NCBI GenBank assembly: GCA_017652965.1
Contig: JAGBZZ010000214.1
Coordinates: 1-22,242, forward strand
Origin: Clostridia bacterium
GTDB taxonomy: Bacteria > Bacillota_A > Clostridia > Oscillospirales > CAG-272
Length of the DNA stretch: 22,242 nt
Reading direction: 5' to 3'
Part shown: positions 12,924 to 21,052 of the stretch, piece by piece
Position numbering within the stretch: position 1 is the stretch's first letter
Layout: each line of letters begins with the position of its first letter
Program-made: the position numbers and the translations under genes
The notes under the pieces: generated by a model
What the model was told of the DNA's origin: nothing
Seen by the model: only the letters and a program-made list of their open reading frames with translations
Database searches by the model: none

Positions 12924-13829
12924 ATGAATAAAAGCTTAAAGGGGAGCTTTGTTCTCCTTCTGTGCGCCATGATCTGGGGCTTTGCCTTTTCGGCACAGGA
13001 TATGGCCGCCGCGCATCTTCCGGTCTTTACCATCGGCGCGGTACGCTCGGCCGTTGCCACGGTTTTTTTGGCCGCTCTGGTCATGGTTCTGGACAAGACC
13101 TCAAAAAACGGCCGCTGTCTCCTTTCCAAGCATAAAAATCCGCTGACACGGCGTGAGCTTCTCGGCGGTGCGGCCTGCGGCGCGGCGCTTGCCATTGCCA
13201 CCGCCTTTCAGCAGGCGGGCATTGCCACCTCGGGCCCCGGCAAGGCCGCCTTTATCACCACCATGTACGTGGTGCTTGTCCCGATCCTTTCTGCCCTTCT
13301 CTTCCGCCGCCGCACCCGGCTGCTTCTTTGGTTGGCGGTGGCCATCTCGCTTGTGGGGCTTGCCCTTCTGACCCTTGGTGAGGATCTCACCCTGGCGGGG
13401 GGTGACATTCTGCTTTTGTGCTGTGCCGCCTGCTTCTGCGGGCAGATCCTGCTTGTCGACCTGTTTCTCCCCGGCTCGGATGCCGTCCGCCTTTCGATGG
13501 TGCAGTTTGCTGCGGCCGCCGTCCTCAACACCCTGCTTGCCCTTCTGTTTGAAGACATCTCGCTTGCCGCCATCGGGGAGGCCATCCTGCCCCTTTTGTA
13601 CCTCGGCGTGATGTCCAGCGGATGCGCCTACACCCTGCAGATCATCGGTCAGCGCTACTGCCCGCCCGCCCCTGCCGCCATCCTGATGAGCACCGAATCT
13701 CTCTTTGGCGTGATCGGCGCCGCCCTGTTTGTGGGGGAGGTTCTCTCACCGCGCGAGTACATCGGGTGTGCCGTCGTCTTTGCGGCGGTCATCCTTTCCC
13801 AGCTTCCGCCGAAAAAGGAAAAGGCCTGA
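12924..13829 (+). CDS. EamA-family (DMT superfamily) transporter
   Basis: A 301-residue integral membrane protein with ten hydrophobic segments arranged as two EamA repeats (about 8-145 and 158-294), typical in length for this family of metabolite exporters and importers. It opens with KGSFVLLLCAMIWGFAFSAQ, the usual first helix with W-G-F. The repeat-end signature is seen as AAILMSTESLFGVIGAALFVGEVLSPREYIGCAVV near the C-terminus. The start has GGAGGT (12910-12915) eight bases before it. It is monocistronic with its own promoter and terminator, and was probably the direct divergent neighbour of the helicase before the island arrived. The substrate cannot be predicted. Confidence 0.92.
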   Translation: MNKSLKGSFVLLLCAMIWGFAFSAQDMAAAHLPVFTIGAVRSAVATVFLAALVMVLDKTSKNGRCLLSKHKNPLTRRELLGGAACGAALAIATAFQQAGIATSGPGKAAFITTMYVVLVPILSALLFRRRTRLLLWLAVAISLVGLALLTLGEDLTLAGGDILLLCCAACFCGQILLVDLFLPGSDAVRLSMVQFAAAAVLNTLLALLFEDISLAAIGEAILPLLYLGVMSSGCAYTLQIIGQRYCPPAPAAILMSTESLFGVIGAALFVGEVLSPREYIGCAVVFAAVILSQLPPKKEKA

Positions 13830-13847
13830 TCGCCCGCCGTCAAAAAG

Positions 13848-13889
13848 AAAAACACTTGCACCGCGTATTACGGACTGCAAGTGTTTTTT
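13848..13889. terminator. Bidirectional terminator between the permease and SGNH genes
   Basis: AAAAACACTTGCA (13848-13860) pairs perfectly with TGCAAGTGTTTTT (13876-13888). T-runs occur on both strands and the genes converge. Confidence 0.93.
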
Positions 13890-13900
13890 GCTATGCGGGA

Positions 13901-14896
13901 TCACTGATAGAGCGCCTCTGTCTGCGCCTCAAGGCGCGAAACGATCTCTTCCTCCTGTCTTGCGTTTTCAAGATACACACGGTACAGCGAAACCGCCCAT
14001 TCGTATTGGGCAAGGCCGCGCCTTTCCTCGATCGCGCGGGTCCAATAGGCAATGCGCCCGTCAAGGTCAAGCCCCTCTGTCTCGCTTGCCTGGTGCGGGT
14101 CTACCCAGCGGATATTACGAAGCACCTGCTCGGTGGCGAAGCGCTCGGCAATGACGGGGGAAAGCGGGGACTCCTGCCAGCCGGCCGTAAGGGCCGCGGC
14201 CGTGGGAATGGCAACCGGCAACCCCTGAGCGGCCAGAAAGAGGCGTGCCATGATGCGCTGGCCGAGAGGAGAGGCGTGGATACGGTCGACCGTGAAAAGC
14301 GAAGGACCGTCCATCGCCAAAAGCTCGCCCTGCAGGGTCTGGAAGGGGGTGAGATAATCGACGGTATGCCTAAGCATCCCCGAAAGGGCACGGCAGTTCT
14401 CAGCAAACAGCGAGGCCAGCACTTCGGTTGCCCCATAGGTACGCAGGCCGGGGTCGACAGGAGTATCCCGCGGCGGGGTCAACTCATCCCGCCCGATCGA
14501 CGAGCAAAGCGTCACCGGGATGCCAAGCCCGCAGAGGCGCTCTACCAGCTGCTTCATAGCCGCAAGGTGACGGGCGCGGCGGTCGGCCGCCTCGGCCAGC
14601 TGCTCGCTTGTCGGATGCTCACGGTAGAGCGCATACTTGATGTCGTTTGTGCCCAGCATGATCACTGCCTCGGTCGGGCGGGCACGCATGACGTCGGCCT
14701 CAAACCGTTCAAGCGTGCCTTCGGCGGTGTCACCCCCCGTGCCAAGGTTGAAGATCTTGACGCGTTTTTTCGGCAGATGCTCCCGATAATACTCCTGGAT
14801 ATAGCTTGTTGCGGGACTGCTATGCGTGATCGAATCGCCGATAAAAGCCACACGGGCATTGTCAGAGAAGAGCTTAAGGTCTGCTTTTTCTGTCAT
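13901..14896 (-). CDS. SGNH/GDSL-family hydrolase (second of a tandem pair)
   Basis: A 331-residue esterase-like protein of the SGNH hydrolase family, which remove acyl groups from carbohydrates or lipids. The four blocks are visible: GDSITH with nucleophile S22, the Gly block NLGTGGD (50-56), GTND (82-85) and the DRIH Asp-His pair (D204, H207). No signal peptide is seen, so the enzyme is probably cytoplasmic. Residues after 210 form a conserved tail shared with the upstream paralogue, including DPHQASETEGLDLDGRIAYW. The start overlaps the stop of that paralogue as ATGA (14893-14896), so translation is coupled. Substrate is unknown; acetylated plant sugars are one possibility. Confidence 0.88.
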   Translation of the reverse strand: MTEKADLKLFSDNARVAFIGDSITHSSPATSYIQEYYREHLPKKRVKIFNLGTGGDTAEGTLERFEADVMRARPTEAVIMLGTNDIKYALYREHPTSEQLAEAADRRARHLAAMKQLVERLCGLGIPVTLCSSIGRDELTPPRDTPVDPGLRTYGATEVLASLFAENCRALSGMLRHTVDYLTPFQTLQGELLAMDGPSLFTVDRIHASPLGQRIMARLFLAAQGLPVAIPTAAALTAGWQESPLSPVIAERFATEQVLRNIRWVDPHQASETEGLDLDGRIAYWTRAIEERRGLAQYEWAVSLYRVYLENARQEEEIVSRLEAQTEALYQ

Positions 14897-15900
14897 ATGC
14901 GTAAACCTTCCTTTACAATAACCTCGCCCGTCGGCGTATAGAGTGCATCGGTCAGCACCATGTATTCCTGCAGGTAGGCCTCCTGCTTTTCGGCGTTATT
15001 CACGTAGTTTGTATACATGCTGATGAAATAGGGAGGAAGGTCTGGTTTTTTCAGCTCCTCCTGCCAATAGGCGATGCGTCCGTCAAGGTCAAGCCCCTTC
15101 GTTCTGTCGGCCTGGTGGGGATAGACCCAGGAAAGGTCACGCCAGCGAAGCCCTGTCGAGCGCCGCTCACGCAAGGCGCGGGGCAGCACCCTCTCGTGCC
15201 ATCCGGCGGCAATCGCCTCGGCTGTCGGAAGGGTGACGGGCAGCCCCTGCGCGCGGAGCAGGATGCGCGCCATCATCACCTGGCCAAGCTCGGAGGGGTG
15301 GGTACGGTCGGGCGCAAAAAGCGAAGGGCCGCCGATGGCGCAAAGCCCGGCCTGCAGGGTCTGCATCGGGCCAAGGTAATCGACCGTATTCTTCAAGGCA
15401 TCCTCGCCGATGGCGGCAAGGTTATCGCGAAACATCCCGTAGAGGGCGGCCGTTGCCCCGTAGGAAAGGTAGCCGCCGTCCCCCGCCGTATGCTCATCCC
15501 GCCCGACCGACGAGCAAAGGGTGACGGGAAGGCCCTGCTCACGCAAAAGGCCAACAAGACGGACGGTGGCCTCCAGATGCCGACGGCGAGCGGCGGTGCG
15601 CAGCGCGATCTGCTCGGCCGTCGGAGTCAGCGAGCCATAGGCCGGGACGCTCATATCGTTGACGCCAAACATGACGACCGCCTCGGTCGGCTTGACCGAA
15701 AGGATCTCGGCAACGCGAGCCTCGGCGCACGCACCCGCCGCCGTATCCCCCCCTGTGCCGAGGTTAAAGATCTTGACCTGCCTTTCGGGAAAATGCGAAA
15801 GATAATATTCCTGCAGATAAGCAACGGCCAGCCCCGAATGTGTGATGGAGTCTCCCACCATTGCTACACGGGCCCTTGGCGCAAAAAGTTTTTCCTTCAT
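14893..15900 (-). CDS. SGNH/GDSL-family hydrolase (first of a tandem pair)
   Basis: A 335-residue paralogue of the next gene, alike along its whole length (for example KIFNLGTGGDTA, VTLCSSVGRDE, GLDLDGRIAYW). Catalytic blocks are GDSITH with S18, NLGTGGD (46-52), GVND (79-82, with Val where the partner has Thr) and DRTH (D198, H201). There is no signal peptide. The start at 15900 follows AAGGAAG, and a consensus promoter lies upstream, so this gene leads a two-gene operon. The tandem pair most simply reflects a gene duplication followed by divergence; the two products may act on different acyl substrates or as a heteromer. Confidence 0.88.
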   Translation of the reverse strand: MKEKLFAPRARVAMVGDSITHSGLAVAYLQEYYLSHFPERQVKIFNLGTGGDTAAGACAEARVAEILSVKPTEAVVMFGVNDMSVPAYGSLTPTAEQIALRTAARRRHLEATVRLVGLLREQGLPVTLCSSVGRDEHTAGDGGYLSYGATAALYGMFRDNLAAIGEDALKNTVDYLGPMQTLQAGLCAIGGPSLFAPDRTHPSELGQVMMARILLRAQGLPVTLPTAEAIAAGWHERVLPRALRERRSTGLRWRDLSWVYPHQADRTKGLDLDGRIAYWQEELKKPDLPPYFISMYTNYVNNAEKQEAYLQEYMVLTDALYTPTGEVIVKEGLRI

Positions 15901-15931
15901 CGCTGTCTCTTCCTTTCCTTTTGTTGCTTAC

Positions 15932-15960
15932 ATTATAGCCGCAATGCAGAGAAAAGTCAA
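15932..15960 (-). promoter_or_regulatory. Promoter of the SGNH hydrolase pair
   Basis: On the minus strand TTGACT (15960-15955), 17 bases, TATAAT (15937-15932). Confidence 0.9.
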
Positions 15961-15978
15961 TCATTTTCGCGGCAGCAC

Positions 15979-16007
15979 TTGCATTTTTTCGCGCTTTGGT
16001 GTATGAT
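15979..16007 (+). promoter_or_regulatory. Promoter of the CPBP protease-tadA operon
   Basis: TTGCAT (15979-15984), 17 bases, TATGAT (16002-16007). It is back-to-back with the SGNH promoter. Confidence 0.78.
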
Positions 16008-16038
16008 GGAGGAAAGCTTTTTTTAAGGAGAGGTCCGC

Positions 16039-16818
16039 ATGAGTCAGAGAATGCTTTTTGTCACGCTCCTGCTATTTGCCGAGCTGACCCTGGCGGTCAC
16101 GGCCGGGCTTTTCGGCGGGATCCCCGCCCGCCTTGGTATGGCGGCGGCCTTTCTTCTCCCGCTGCTCCTTCTTTTGCGTGCACCGGCAGGCACCCCACCC
16201 ATCGCCCTCCGCCCGAGCCCTACCGCCCGCCCGGCGCTCCTCCTTTTGCCCCACTTCATCCTTCTGACCGCCGCCGTCTCGGCGCTCTCGGCCTTTCTTT
16301 TCAACCTCCTCGGCCTTCCGCATACGGGGGCAACCCCGATGCCTACCCCGTGGGCGGCCGTCCTCTTTGATGCGGCCATCCCCGCCGTTTGCGAGGAGAT
16401 GTTTTTCCGCGGGGCGATCTTCGCCGCACTACGCCCTATGGGGCGGCGCGCCGCCATCCTTGGCTCGGCACTTCTGTTTGCGCTGATGCACGCCAATCCC
16501 GCACAGCTTGCGTACGCCCTGGTCGCGGGGGTCATGCTTGGGCTTTTGTATGAGCTGACAGGCTCTCTTCTTTACCCCGTGCTTTTCCATTTTGCCAACA
16601 ATCTCGTCTCTCTGCTTTTCCACTTTGTCGGCCACACTGCCCTCCTTATCGGCGCCCTGGCAGTGGCGGCCGCCGTTTGCACACTGCTTTTACTGCCCAC
16701 CCTCCGCAAGGCCACCCGGCCCGCACGTGAGACGGCGCCATGGGGATTTTTACGCGAGTTTTTCCTTTCGCCGCTTTTGCTTTGGCTGGCGGTCATTCTG
16801 ATCTTAACGGTTCTTTGA
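16039..16818 (+). CDS. CPBP-family intramembrane metalloprotease (CAAX protease-like)
   Basis: A 259-residue membrane protein with about eight hydrophobic segments. The glutamate-histidine catalytic core of the CPBP/Abi family is complete: CEEMFFRG with E119, E120 and R124, FALMH with H151, and HFANN with H184 and N188. Bacterial members process or degrade membrane peptides and some give bacteriocin self-immunity; the target here is unknown. The start follows AAGGAGAGG. It is the first gene of an operon with tadA, eight bases downstream. The product is very rich in Leu, Ala and Pro, in keeping with the local base composition. Confidence 0.9.
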   Translation: MSQRMLFVTLLLFAELTLAVTAGLFGGIPARLGMAAAFLLPLLLLLRAPAGTPPIALRPSPTARPALLLLPHFILLTAAVSALSAFLFNLLGLPHTGATPMPTPWAAVLFDAAIPAVCEEMFFRGAIFAALRPMGRRAAILGSALLFALMHANPAQLAYALVAGVMLGLLYELTGSLLYPVLFHFANNLVSLLFHFVGHTALLIGALAVAAAVCTLLLLPTLRKATRPARETAPWGFLREFFLSPLLLWLAVILILTVL

Positions 16819-16826
16819 GGTGTATG

Positions 16827-17318
16827 ATGAGTCAGGAAGAATTGGATCTTATGTATATGCGAAAGGCCCTGGAGCTGGCGCGCGAGGCCGCCGAAGCCGA
16901 CGAGGTCCCGGTCGGGGCGCTGATCGTGTACGAGGGGCGGATCATTGCCGCCGCCCGCAACCGCCGCGAAACCGACAAAATGGCAACCCACCATGCCGAG
17001 ATCTGCGCTATTGAGGAGGCCTGCCGCGTGCGCGGCGGCTGGCGCCTGCCCGACTGCACCCTGTACGTCACGCTGGAGCCCTGCCCGATGTGCGGGGGTG
17101 CCATCGTCAATGCCCGCCTGCCGCGCGTGGTGTTCGGCGCGTACGATCACCGCGGCGGGGTCTTCGGCTCGGCTACCGATTTCAACGCCCTCACCTTCAA
17201 TCACCGTCCGGACGTGACGGGCGGCGTGCTGGCAGAGGAGGCGGCCGCCATCCTTTCCGCCTATTTCAAAAAGAAGAGAAACCAACGCCCGACCGACACG
17301 GATGCAACCGAAGCTTGA
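16827..17318 (+). CDS. tadA: tRNA(adenine34) deaminase TadA
   Basis: A 163-residue zinc deaminase that converts adenosine 34 of tRNA-Arg(ACG) to inosine for wobble decoding. Zinc ligand and proton shuttle are in HHAEICAI (H56, A57, E58) and the two zinc cysteines in LEPCPMCGGA (C86, C89). DEVPVGALIV (26-35) and the downstream VVFGAYDHRGGVFGS are typical of TadA. Two adjacent ATGs (16824 and 16827) are possible; 16827 is preferred as the SD GAGG (16817-16820) is six bases before it. It follows the CPBP gene closely and ends in its own terminator. The tail KKKRNQRPTDTDATEA is variable. Confidence 0.95.
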   Translation: MSQEELDLMYMRKALELAREAAEADEVPVGALIVYEGRIIAAARNRRETDKMATHHAEICAIEEACRVRGGWRLPDCTLYVTLEPCPMCGGAIVNARLPRVVFGAYDHRGGVFGSATDFNALTFNHRPDVTGGVLAEEAAAILSAYFKKKRNQRPTDTDATEA

Positions 17319-17327
17319 TATTTCATG

Positions 17328-17368
17328 AAAAGAGCGACACCCGTCCCGCCGGCAACGTCGCCCTTTTT
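17328..17368 (+). terminator. Terminator of tadA
   Basis: AAAAG-A-GCGAC (17328-17338) pairs with GTCGC-C-CTTTT (17357-17367) with a single mismatch; the GC-rich apex and a T-run follow. It starts ten bases after the stop. Confidence 0.75.
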
Positions 17369-17431
17369 CTTTTGCCCCCCAAGGACTGTGCCCCCGGCGC
17401 GCCATATCCTGTGCATCTTCGCAAAAAGGGG

Positions 17432-17461
17432 TTGAAAAGAAGGGGGGCTTTGTGGTATAAT
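17432..17461 (+). promoter_or_regulatory. Promoter of rimM-trmD
   Basis: TTGAAA (17432-17437), 18 bases, TATAAT (17456-17461). The rimM ATG begins nine bases after the -10, so transcription would begin at or within two bases of the start codon. Confidence 0.85.
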
Positions 17462-17469
17462 GATACCGT

Positions 17470-17985
17470 ATGAAATTAGAGTATCTTGAATGCGGAAAAA
17501 TCCTTGCCGCCCACGGTGTACGCGGTGCCGTAAGGATCGAAGTGTGGTGCGACTCCCCCGCGATCGCCGCCGCCCTCCCGACCCTGTATTTTCGTCAGGG
17601 TGTCGGGCCATACACGGGCCGCCGGCTGTTGCATGCCTCGGTGCACAAGGGGGGGCTTTTGGCCACATTGGAGGGGATCACGTCCCCCGAGGAGGTTGCC
17701 CCCCTGCGCGGGGTAACGGTATACGCACGGCGCGAGGATCTTGACCCGCGCGGTGAGCGTGTTTTCCTGGCCGAAACGGTTGGCCTGCCCGTCCTGCATG
17801 CAGAGGACGGCCGCCTGCTTGGCCACGTGCGGGAGGTGGACACCTCACGCAAGACGACCCTTTATATTATTGAGACCGAGGGCGGCGAGGTGATGCTACC
17901 CGCCGTACCCGAATTCGTAAAGGAGATCGATATCGAGCGGGGAATGACCGTCTGCCCGATACCGGGTTTTTTCGATGAGGTTTGA
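17470..17985 (+). CDS. rimM: 16S rRNA processing protein RimM
   Basis: A 171-residue ribosome maturation factor that binds ribosomal protein S19 and helps assemble the 30S head. It begins [25 protein letters not shown], the standard RimM start, and has the N-terminal beta-barrel (to about 95) followed by the PRC-barrel ([31 protein letters not shown], about 96-126), closing with [29 protein letters not shown]. The start at 17470 is fixed by this N-terminus. No SD is present and the promoter -10 ends only eight bases upstream, so the mRNA should be leaderless. The gene overlaps trmD by 11 bases, the usual rimM-trmD order. Confidence 0.95.
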   Translation: MKLEYLECGKILAAHGVRGAVRIEVWCDSPAIAAALPTLYFRQGVGPYTGRRLLHASVHKGGLLATLEGITSPEEVAPLRGVTVYARREDLDPRGERVFLAETVGLPVLHAEDGRLLGHVREVDTSRKTTLYIIETEGGEVMLPAVPEFVKEIDIERGMTVCPIPGFFDEV

Positions 17986-18736
17986 CATTATGACCCTCTT
18001 TCCCGAGCTGCTTGACACCTTTCTTTCCTACAGCATTCTCGGGCGGGGGGTAAAAAACGGGTGCTTTACCTACGCCCTTCATAATATCCGTGATTTTTCG
18101 GATAATAAGCATAAAAACGTGGATGACACCCCCTATGGCGGCGGGGCGGGCATGGTGATGGCCGCACCCCCGATCGTTGCCTGCTATGAGGACATCGTCA
18201 AGGATGCCCCCGAGGACGAGCGCCGCCGTGTGATCTATCTTTCGCCGCGCGGGCGGCTTTTTGACCAGGCGATGGCGGCCGAGCTTGCCACGCTTGACCG
18301 CGTTGTCCTGCTTTGCGGGCACTATGAGGGGGTAGACGAGCGCGCCATCGGTGCGATCGGCGCCGAGGAGGTCTCGATCGGGGATTTCGTGCTTTCGGGC
18401 GGAGAAACTGCCGCCTGCGTGATCACCGATGCGGTAGCGCGCCTTTTGCCCGGGGTGCTTTCCGAGCCGATCTGCTATGAGGAGGAAAGCATTGCCTCCG
18501 GTCTTCTCGAATATCCGCAGTACACCCGTCCCTTTGATTTTCGCGGAGAAACGGTACCCGATATCCTGCTTTCCGGCCATCACGAAAGGATCGCCGCCTG
18601 GCGGCTTGAGACCTCGCTTGCCCTGACGCGTGAGCGGCGCCCGGATCTTTACGAGGCCTATCTTGCCCTTCACCCGCCAAAGCCGCCGAAAAAACCGAGA
18701 AAAAAGAAGACCCCACCCTCTGAGGGGGAGGAATAA
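17975..18736 (+). CDS. trmD: tRNA (guanine37-N1)-methyltransferase TrmD
   Basis: A 253-residue SAM-dependent SPOUT enzyme that makes m1G37 in tRNAs and prevents frameshifting. The trefoil-knot motifs are complete: [11 protein letters not shown] (88-98), [12 protein letters not shown] (112-123) and [11 protein letters not shown] (134-144). The N-terminus [11 protein letters not shown] is typical. The C-terminus carries an added Lys/Pro-rich tail ([18 protein letters not shown]), not needed for the fold. The start lies inside the end of rimM, in another frame, with no clear SD, so translation is coupled. The next gene follows 23 bases after its stop. Confidence 0.96.
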   Translation: MRFDIMTLFPELLDTFLSYSILGRGVKNGCFTYALHNIRDFSDNKHKNVDDTPYGGGAGMVMAAPPIVACYEDIVKDAPEDERRRVIYLSPRGRLFDQAMAAELATLDRVVLLCGHYEGVDERAIGAIGAEEVSIGDFVLSGGETAACVITDAVARLLPGVLSEPICYEEESIASGLLEYPQYTRPFDFRGETVPDILLSGHHERIAAWRLETSLALTRERRPDLYEAYLALHPPKPPKKPRKKKTPPSEGEE

Positions 18737-18759
18737 CCGAGGAAAGGAGGACCGTGCGG

Positions 18760-20613
18760 ATGTCACGTCCCCGTAAGAAGGCCGACGCCACGGCCTCTCC
18801 GTCTCTTATATCCCGTCTGCTTGCCAAGCGCGGGGCGGATCCACTTGCCGCCCGTCTGCGTGCCGAGCGTGCCAGACGGCGCACTGCCCGCCTGCTTGGG
18901 CTGTGGCAGGCCTCGCGGCTTTACCGCGCGGTCACGCTCCTGCGGGAGCTGCTCTCGGCAACCGAGCTGCGCCACTTTTCGCTTTTGCTTGCCCCGCCCG
19001 GGCTTACCGCCCTTTTCCGCTGTCTTATCCTACCGCTTCTGACCGATGACTTTCCCATGATGGCGGCAGACGGAGCGGTAGGAGGGGTGCTGACCTTTCT
19101 TTCACTTCTTCTGGCAACCTACCGTGTCCCCTTTTCGCGCGCCGCACAAAAGGACGGTATGGTTTTGCGGTTTTTCGTGATGGCACCCTCGATCCCGCCC
19201 TCGTACGCTACCGCAAGGCGCGGCATTTCCGCCTGGATCCTACTGACGGGCGGTCTCTTTTTCGCCGGCCTGTTCCTTTTCCTCTCTCCTGCCGTGCTGA
19301 CCCTTTCGCTTGTCCTGCTGATCGCCGTCCTTCTGACCTTCAACACGCCCGAGTTTGGCCTGACCCTGCTTTTTCTCTGCTTCCCCTTTCTCCCGCTTTC
19401 GTCCTACGCCCCCTGGATCGCGGCAGGCGCCGTGGCCCTCTCGCTTGTTTCGTATCTGATCAAGCTTGCCGTGGGAAAACGGCATATCCACTGGGAGCTT
19501 TGCGACCTTTTGATGCTTGTCTTTTCCCTCTTTGTGCTGTTTGGCGGTCTGCTTGCCCCGGATTCTCACACCGGCAGTACCCCGCGCGGTGCTATCCTTG
19601 CCGTGGTGATCGCGGGGGGATATTTCCTGAGTGCCAACCTTCTCACCTCGCGGCGGATGCTCTCCTTTTTCATCCGCACACTGCTTTTACCCTTTTCCCT
19701 GCTGGCCGTCGGCGGGATCCTGCGCGGGATCTCCCGGCTTTCGGGGGCGGCCCTTTCCGAAAACCCCGTGCTCCGCTATCTGCTTGACCCCCTGATGGCC
19801 ACGCTGGCATCCCCCGAGGAGCTGACCACCTATCTTTTGCCGCTTTTGCCCCTTCTTTTCACCCTGCTGCTTACCCGTGAGCGCGGGCATCTTTGGTGCT
19901 TCCTTTCGGCCATCGCATTCACGGCGGCCATTGCCCTCTCCGAGCGGCCGTTTGCCTATGCGGTGCTTATCCTTTCGCTCCTCTTCCTTGTCGCGGCGAT
20001 CCGCCGCCGCCGCATCTATTGGCTGATCCCGGCCTCGATGCTGGCGCCGCATCTCCTTTTGCTTATCCCCCCCTCGTCCCTCGGGATCCTGCCCACCCTT
20101 GCCGACCCCTTCGGCCTCTTTACCGCTCTTCTTTCCCGTCTTGCCCTCTGGCGGGGTGCCGTCGGGGTGATCACCGATGCCCCGATGGGGATCGGGCTTT
20201 CCTCGGACGGGGCCGTCATCCGTCAGCTGCTTTCGGCATACGGGGTGGAATCCGAGAGCCTGCACCATCTGTTTTTCAGTATCACGGTGGAGCTTGGCAT
20301 CCCCGGCCTTCTCATCTTCCTTGCCCTTTTGATCTCCATGCTGGGCAAGGCACGGGATACGCGCACCATGCATGCCGAAAACCCCCTCCGCCTTTGCACG
20401 GTGGGCACGGTGGCCTCCTTGTTTGCACTGCTGCTTTGCGGCCTGCAGGGGTCGATCTTTTCCTCCACCACGGTGGTGCTTCTCTTCTCGCTTTTGCTGG
20501 GGCTTGTCACCGCGGCGCGGCGTGCCGCCCGCGAGGAGGAGATCAGCTATGCCCTGCGGGAATCGCCCGAGCGGGAGCTGGCCGGGGTCGAGGTTCGCCT
20601 TGGCCGTTCTTAA
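18760..20613 (+). CDS. O-antigen ligase/polymerase-like (Wzy_C) membrane protein
   Basis: A 617-residue membrane protein with an N-terminal basic segment (about 1-60, RPRKKAD...RARRRTARL) and roughly twelve to fourteen hydrophobic helices. Toward the end, ALWRGAVGVITDAPMGIGLSSDG and SESLHHLFFSITVELGIPGLLIFLALL give the W-GIG-H-E-x-G-I-P-G pattern of the O-antigen ligase/WaaL-Wzy superfamily, which join or polymerise lipid-linked glycans outside the cytoplasmic membrane. ATG 18760 is preferred over GTG 18754 because AGGAGG (18745-18750) is nine bases from the former and three from the latter. It is transcribed with rimM-trmD, an unusual partner. Substrate unknown; assignment to the superfamily is moderate. 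Confidence 0.75.
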   Translation: MSRPRKKADATASPSLISRLLAKRGADPLAARLRAERARRRTARLLGLWQASRLYRAVTLLRELLSATELRHFSLLLAPPGLTALFRCLILPLLTDDFPMMAADGAVGGVLTFLSLLLATYRVPFSRAAQKDGMVLRFFVMAPSIPPSYATARRGISAWILLTGGLFFAGLFLFLSPAVLTLSLVLLIAVLLTFNTPEFGLTLLFLCFPFLPLSSYAPWIAAGAVALSLVSYLIKLAVGKRHIHWELCDLLMLVFSLFVLFGGLLAPDSHTGSTPRGAILAVVIAGGYFLSANLLTSRRMLSFFIRTLLLPFSLLAVGGILRGISRLSGAALSENPVLRYLLDPLMATLASPEELTTYLLPLLPLLFTLLLTRERGHLWCFLSAIAFTAAIALSERPFAYAVLILSLLFLVAAIRRRRIYWLIPASMLAPHLLLLIPPSSLGILPTLADPFGLFTALLSRLALWRGAVGVITDAPMGIGLSSDGAVIRQLLSAYGVESESLHHLFFSITVELGIPGLLIFLALLISMLGKARDTRTMHAENPLRLCTVGTVASLFALLLCGLQGSIFSSTTVVLLFSLLLGLVTAARRAAREEEISYALRESPERELAGVEVRLGRS

Positions 20614-20645
20614 GCTACACGCGGTCGCCTTTTTTGCGAAAACAC

Positions 20646-20674
20646 TTGACATTTTTTCCATATTCCCTTATAAT
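20646..20674 (+). promoter_or_regulatory. Promoter of ptsH
   Basis: TTGACA (20646-20651), 17 bases, TATAAT (20669-20674): full consensus, consistent with the high expression expected of HPr. Confidence 0.95.
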
Positions 20675-20716
20675 GGATACAGATGTAGCAGAAATCCTAT
20701 CCGAGAGGTGAACTAT

Positions 20717-20980
20717 ATGGTATCGAGAAACGTTACGGTCAAAAACACTCAGGGGCTGCACGCCCGCCCCGCAACCTTCTTTATCCAGAAGGCAAACTCC
20801 TTCAAATGCTCGATCTGGGTCGAGAAGGGAGATCGCCGCGTCAATGCCAAGAGCCTGCTTGGTGTCCTTTCCCTGGCAGTGACCAAGGGGATGGAGATCA
20901 CCCTGCTTGCCGATGGGGCGGATGAGAATTCCGCACTGGCCGGCCTTACGGATCTTTTGGAGAACGGGTTGACCGATTAA
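20717..20980 (+). CDS. ptsH: Phosphocarrier protein HPr
   Basis: An 87-residue phosphocarrier of the sugar phosphotransferase system, accepting phosphate from enzyme I and passing it to EIIA proteins. The active-site histidine is H15 in NTQGLHARPAT, and the Gram-positive regulatory serine is S46 in NAKSLLGVLSL, the site used by HPr kinase/phosphorylase in catabolite control. With both residues present this is HPr rather than Crh. The length is standard. The start at 20717 follows AGAGGTG; a much longer in-frame opening from 20372 is only a shadow inside the preceding gene. It is monocistronic between a consensus promoter and a terminator, with no ptsI beside it. Confidence 0.97.
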   Translation: MVSRNVTVKNTQGLHARPATFFIQKANSFKCSIWVEKGDRRVNAKSLLGVLSLAVTKGMEITLLADGADENSALAGLTDLLENGLTD

Positions 20981-20994
20981 TAAGCTGAACAATC

Positions 20995-21034
20995 AAAAAA
21001 GGCAGTTGGGCGGATATTCCCCGACTGCCTTTTT
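20995..21034 (+). terminator. Terminator after ptsH, directly before uvrC
   Basis: GGCAGTTGGG (21001-21010) pairs with CCCGACTGCC (21020-21029) with one G-T pair, flanked by an A-run and a T-run (21030-21034). The uvrC SD begins seven bases after it. Confidence 0.92.
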
Positions 21035-21052
21035 GACCCGAGGAGGAAGCGC

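Noticed and set aside
13622..14941. 439-residue plus-strand open frame opposite the SGNH gene
   Set aside because: It is an antisense shadow of GC-rich coding DNA, has no SD and crosses a terminator.
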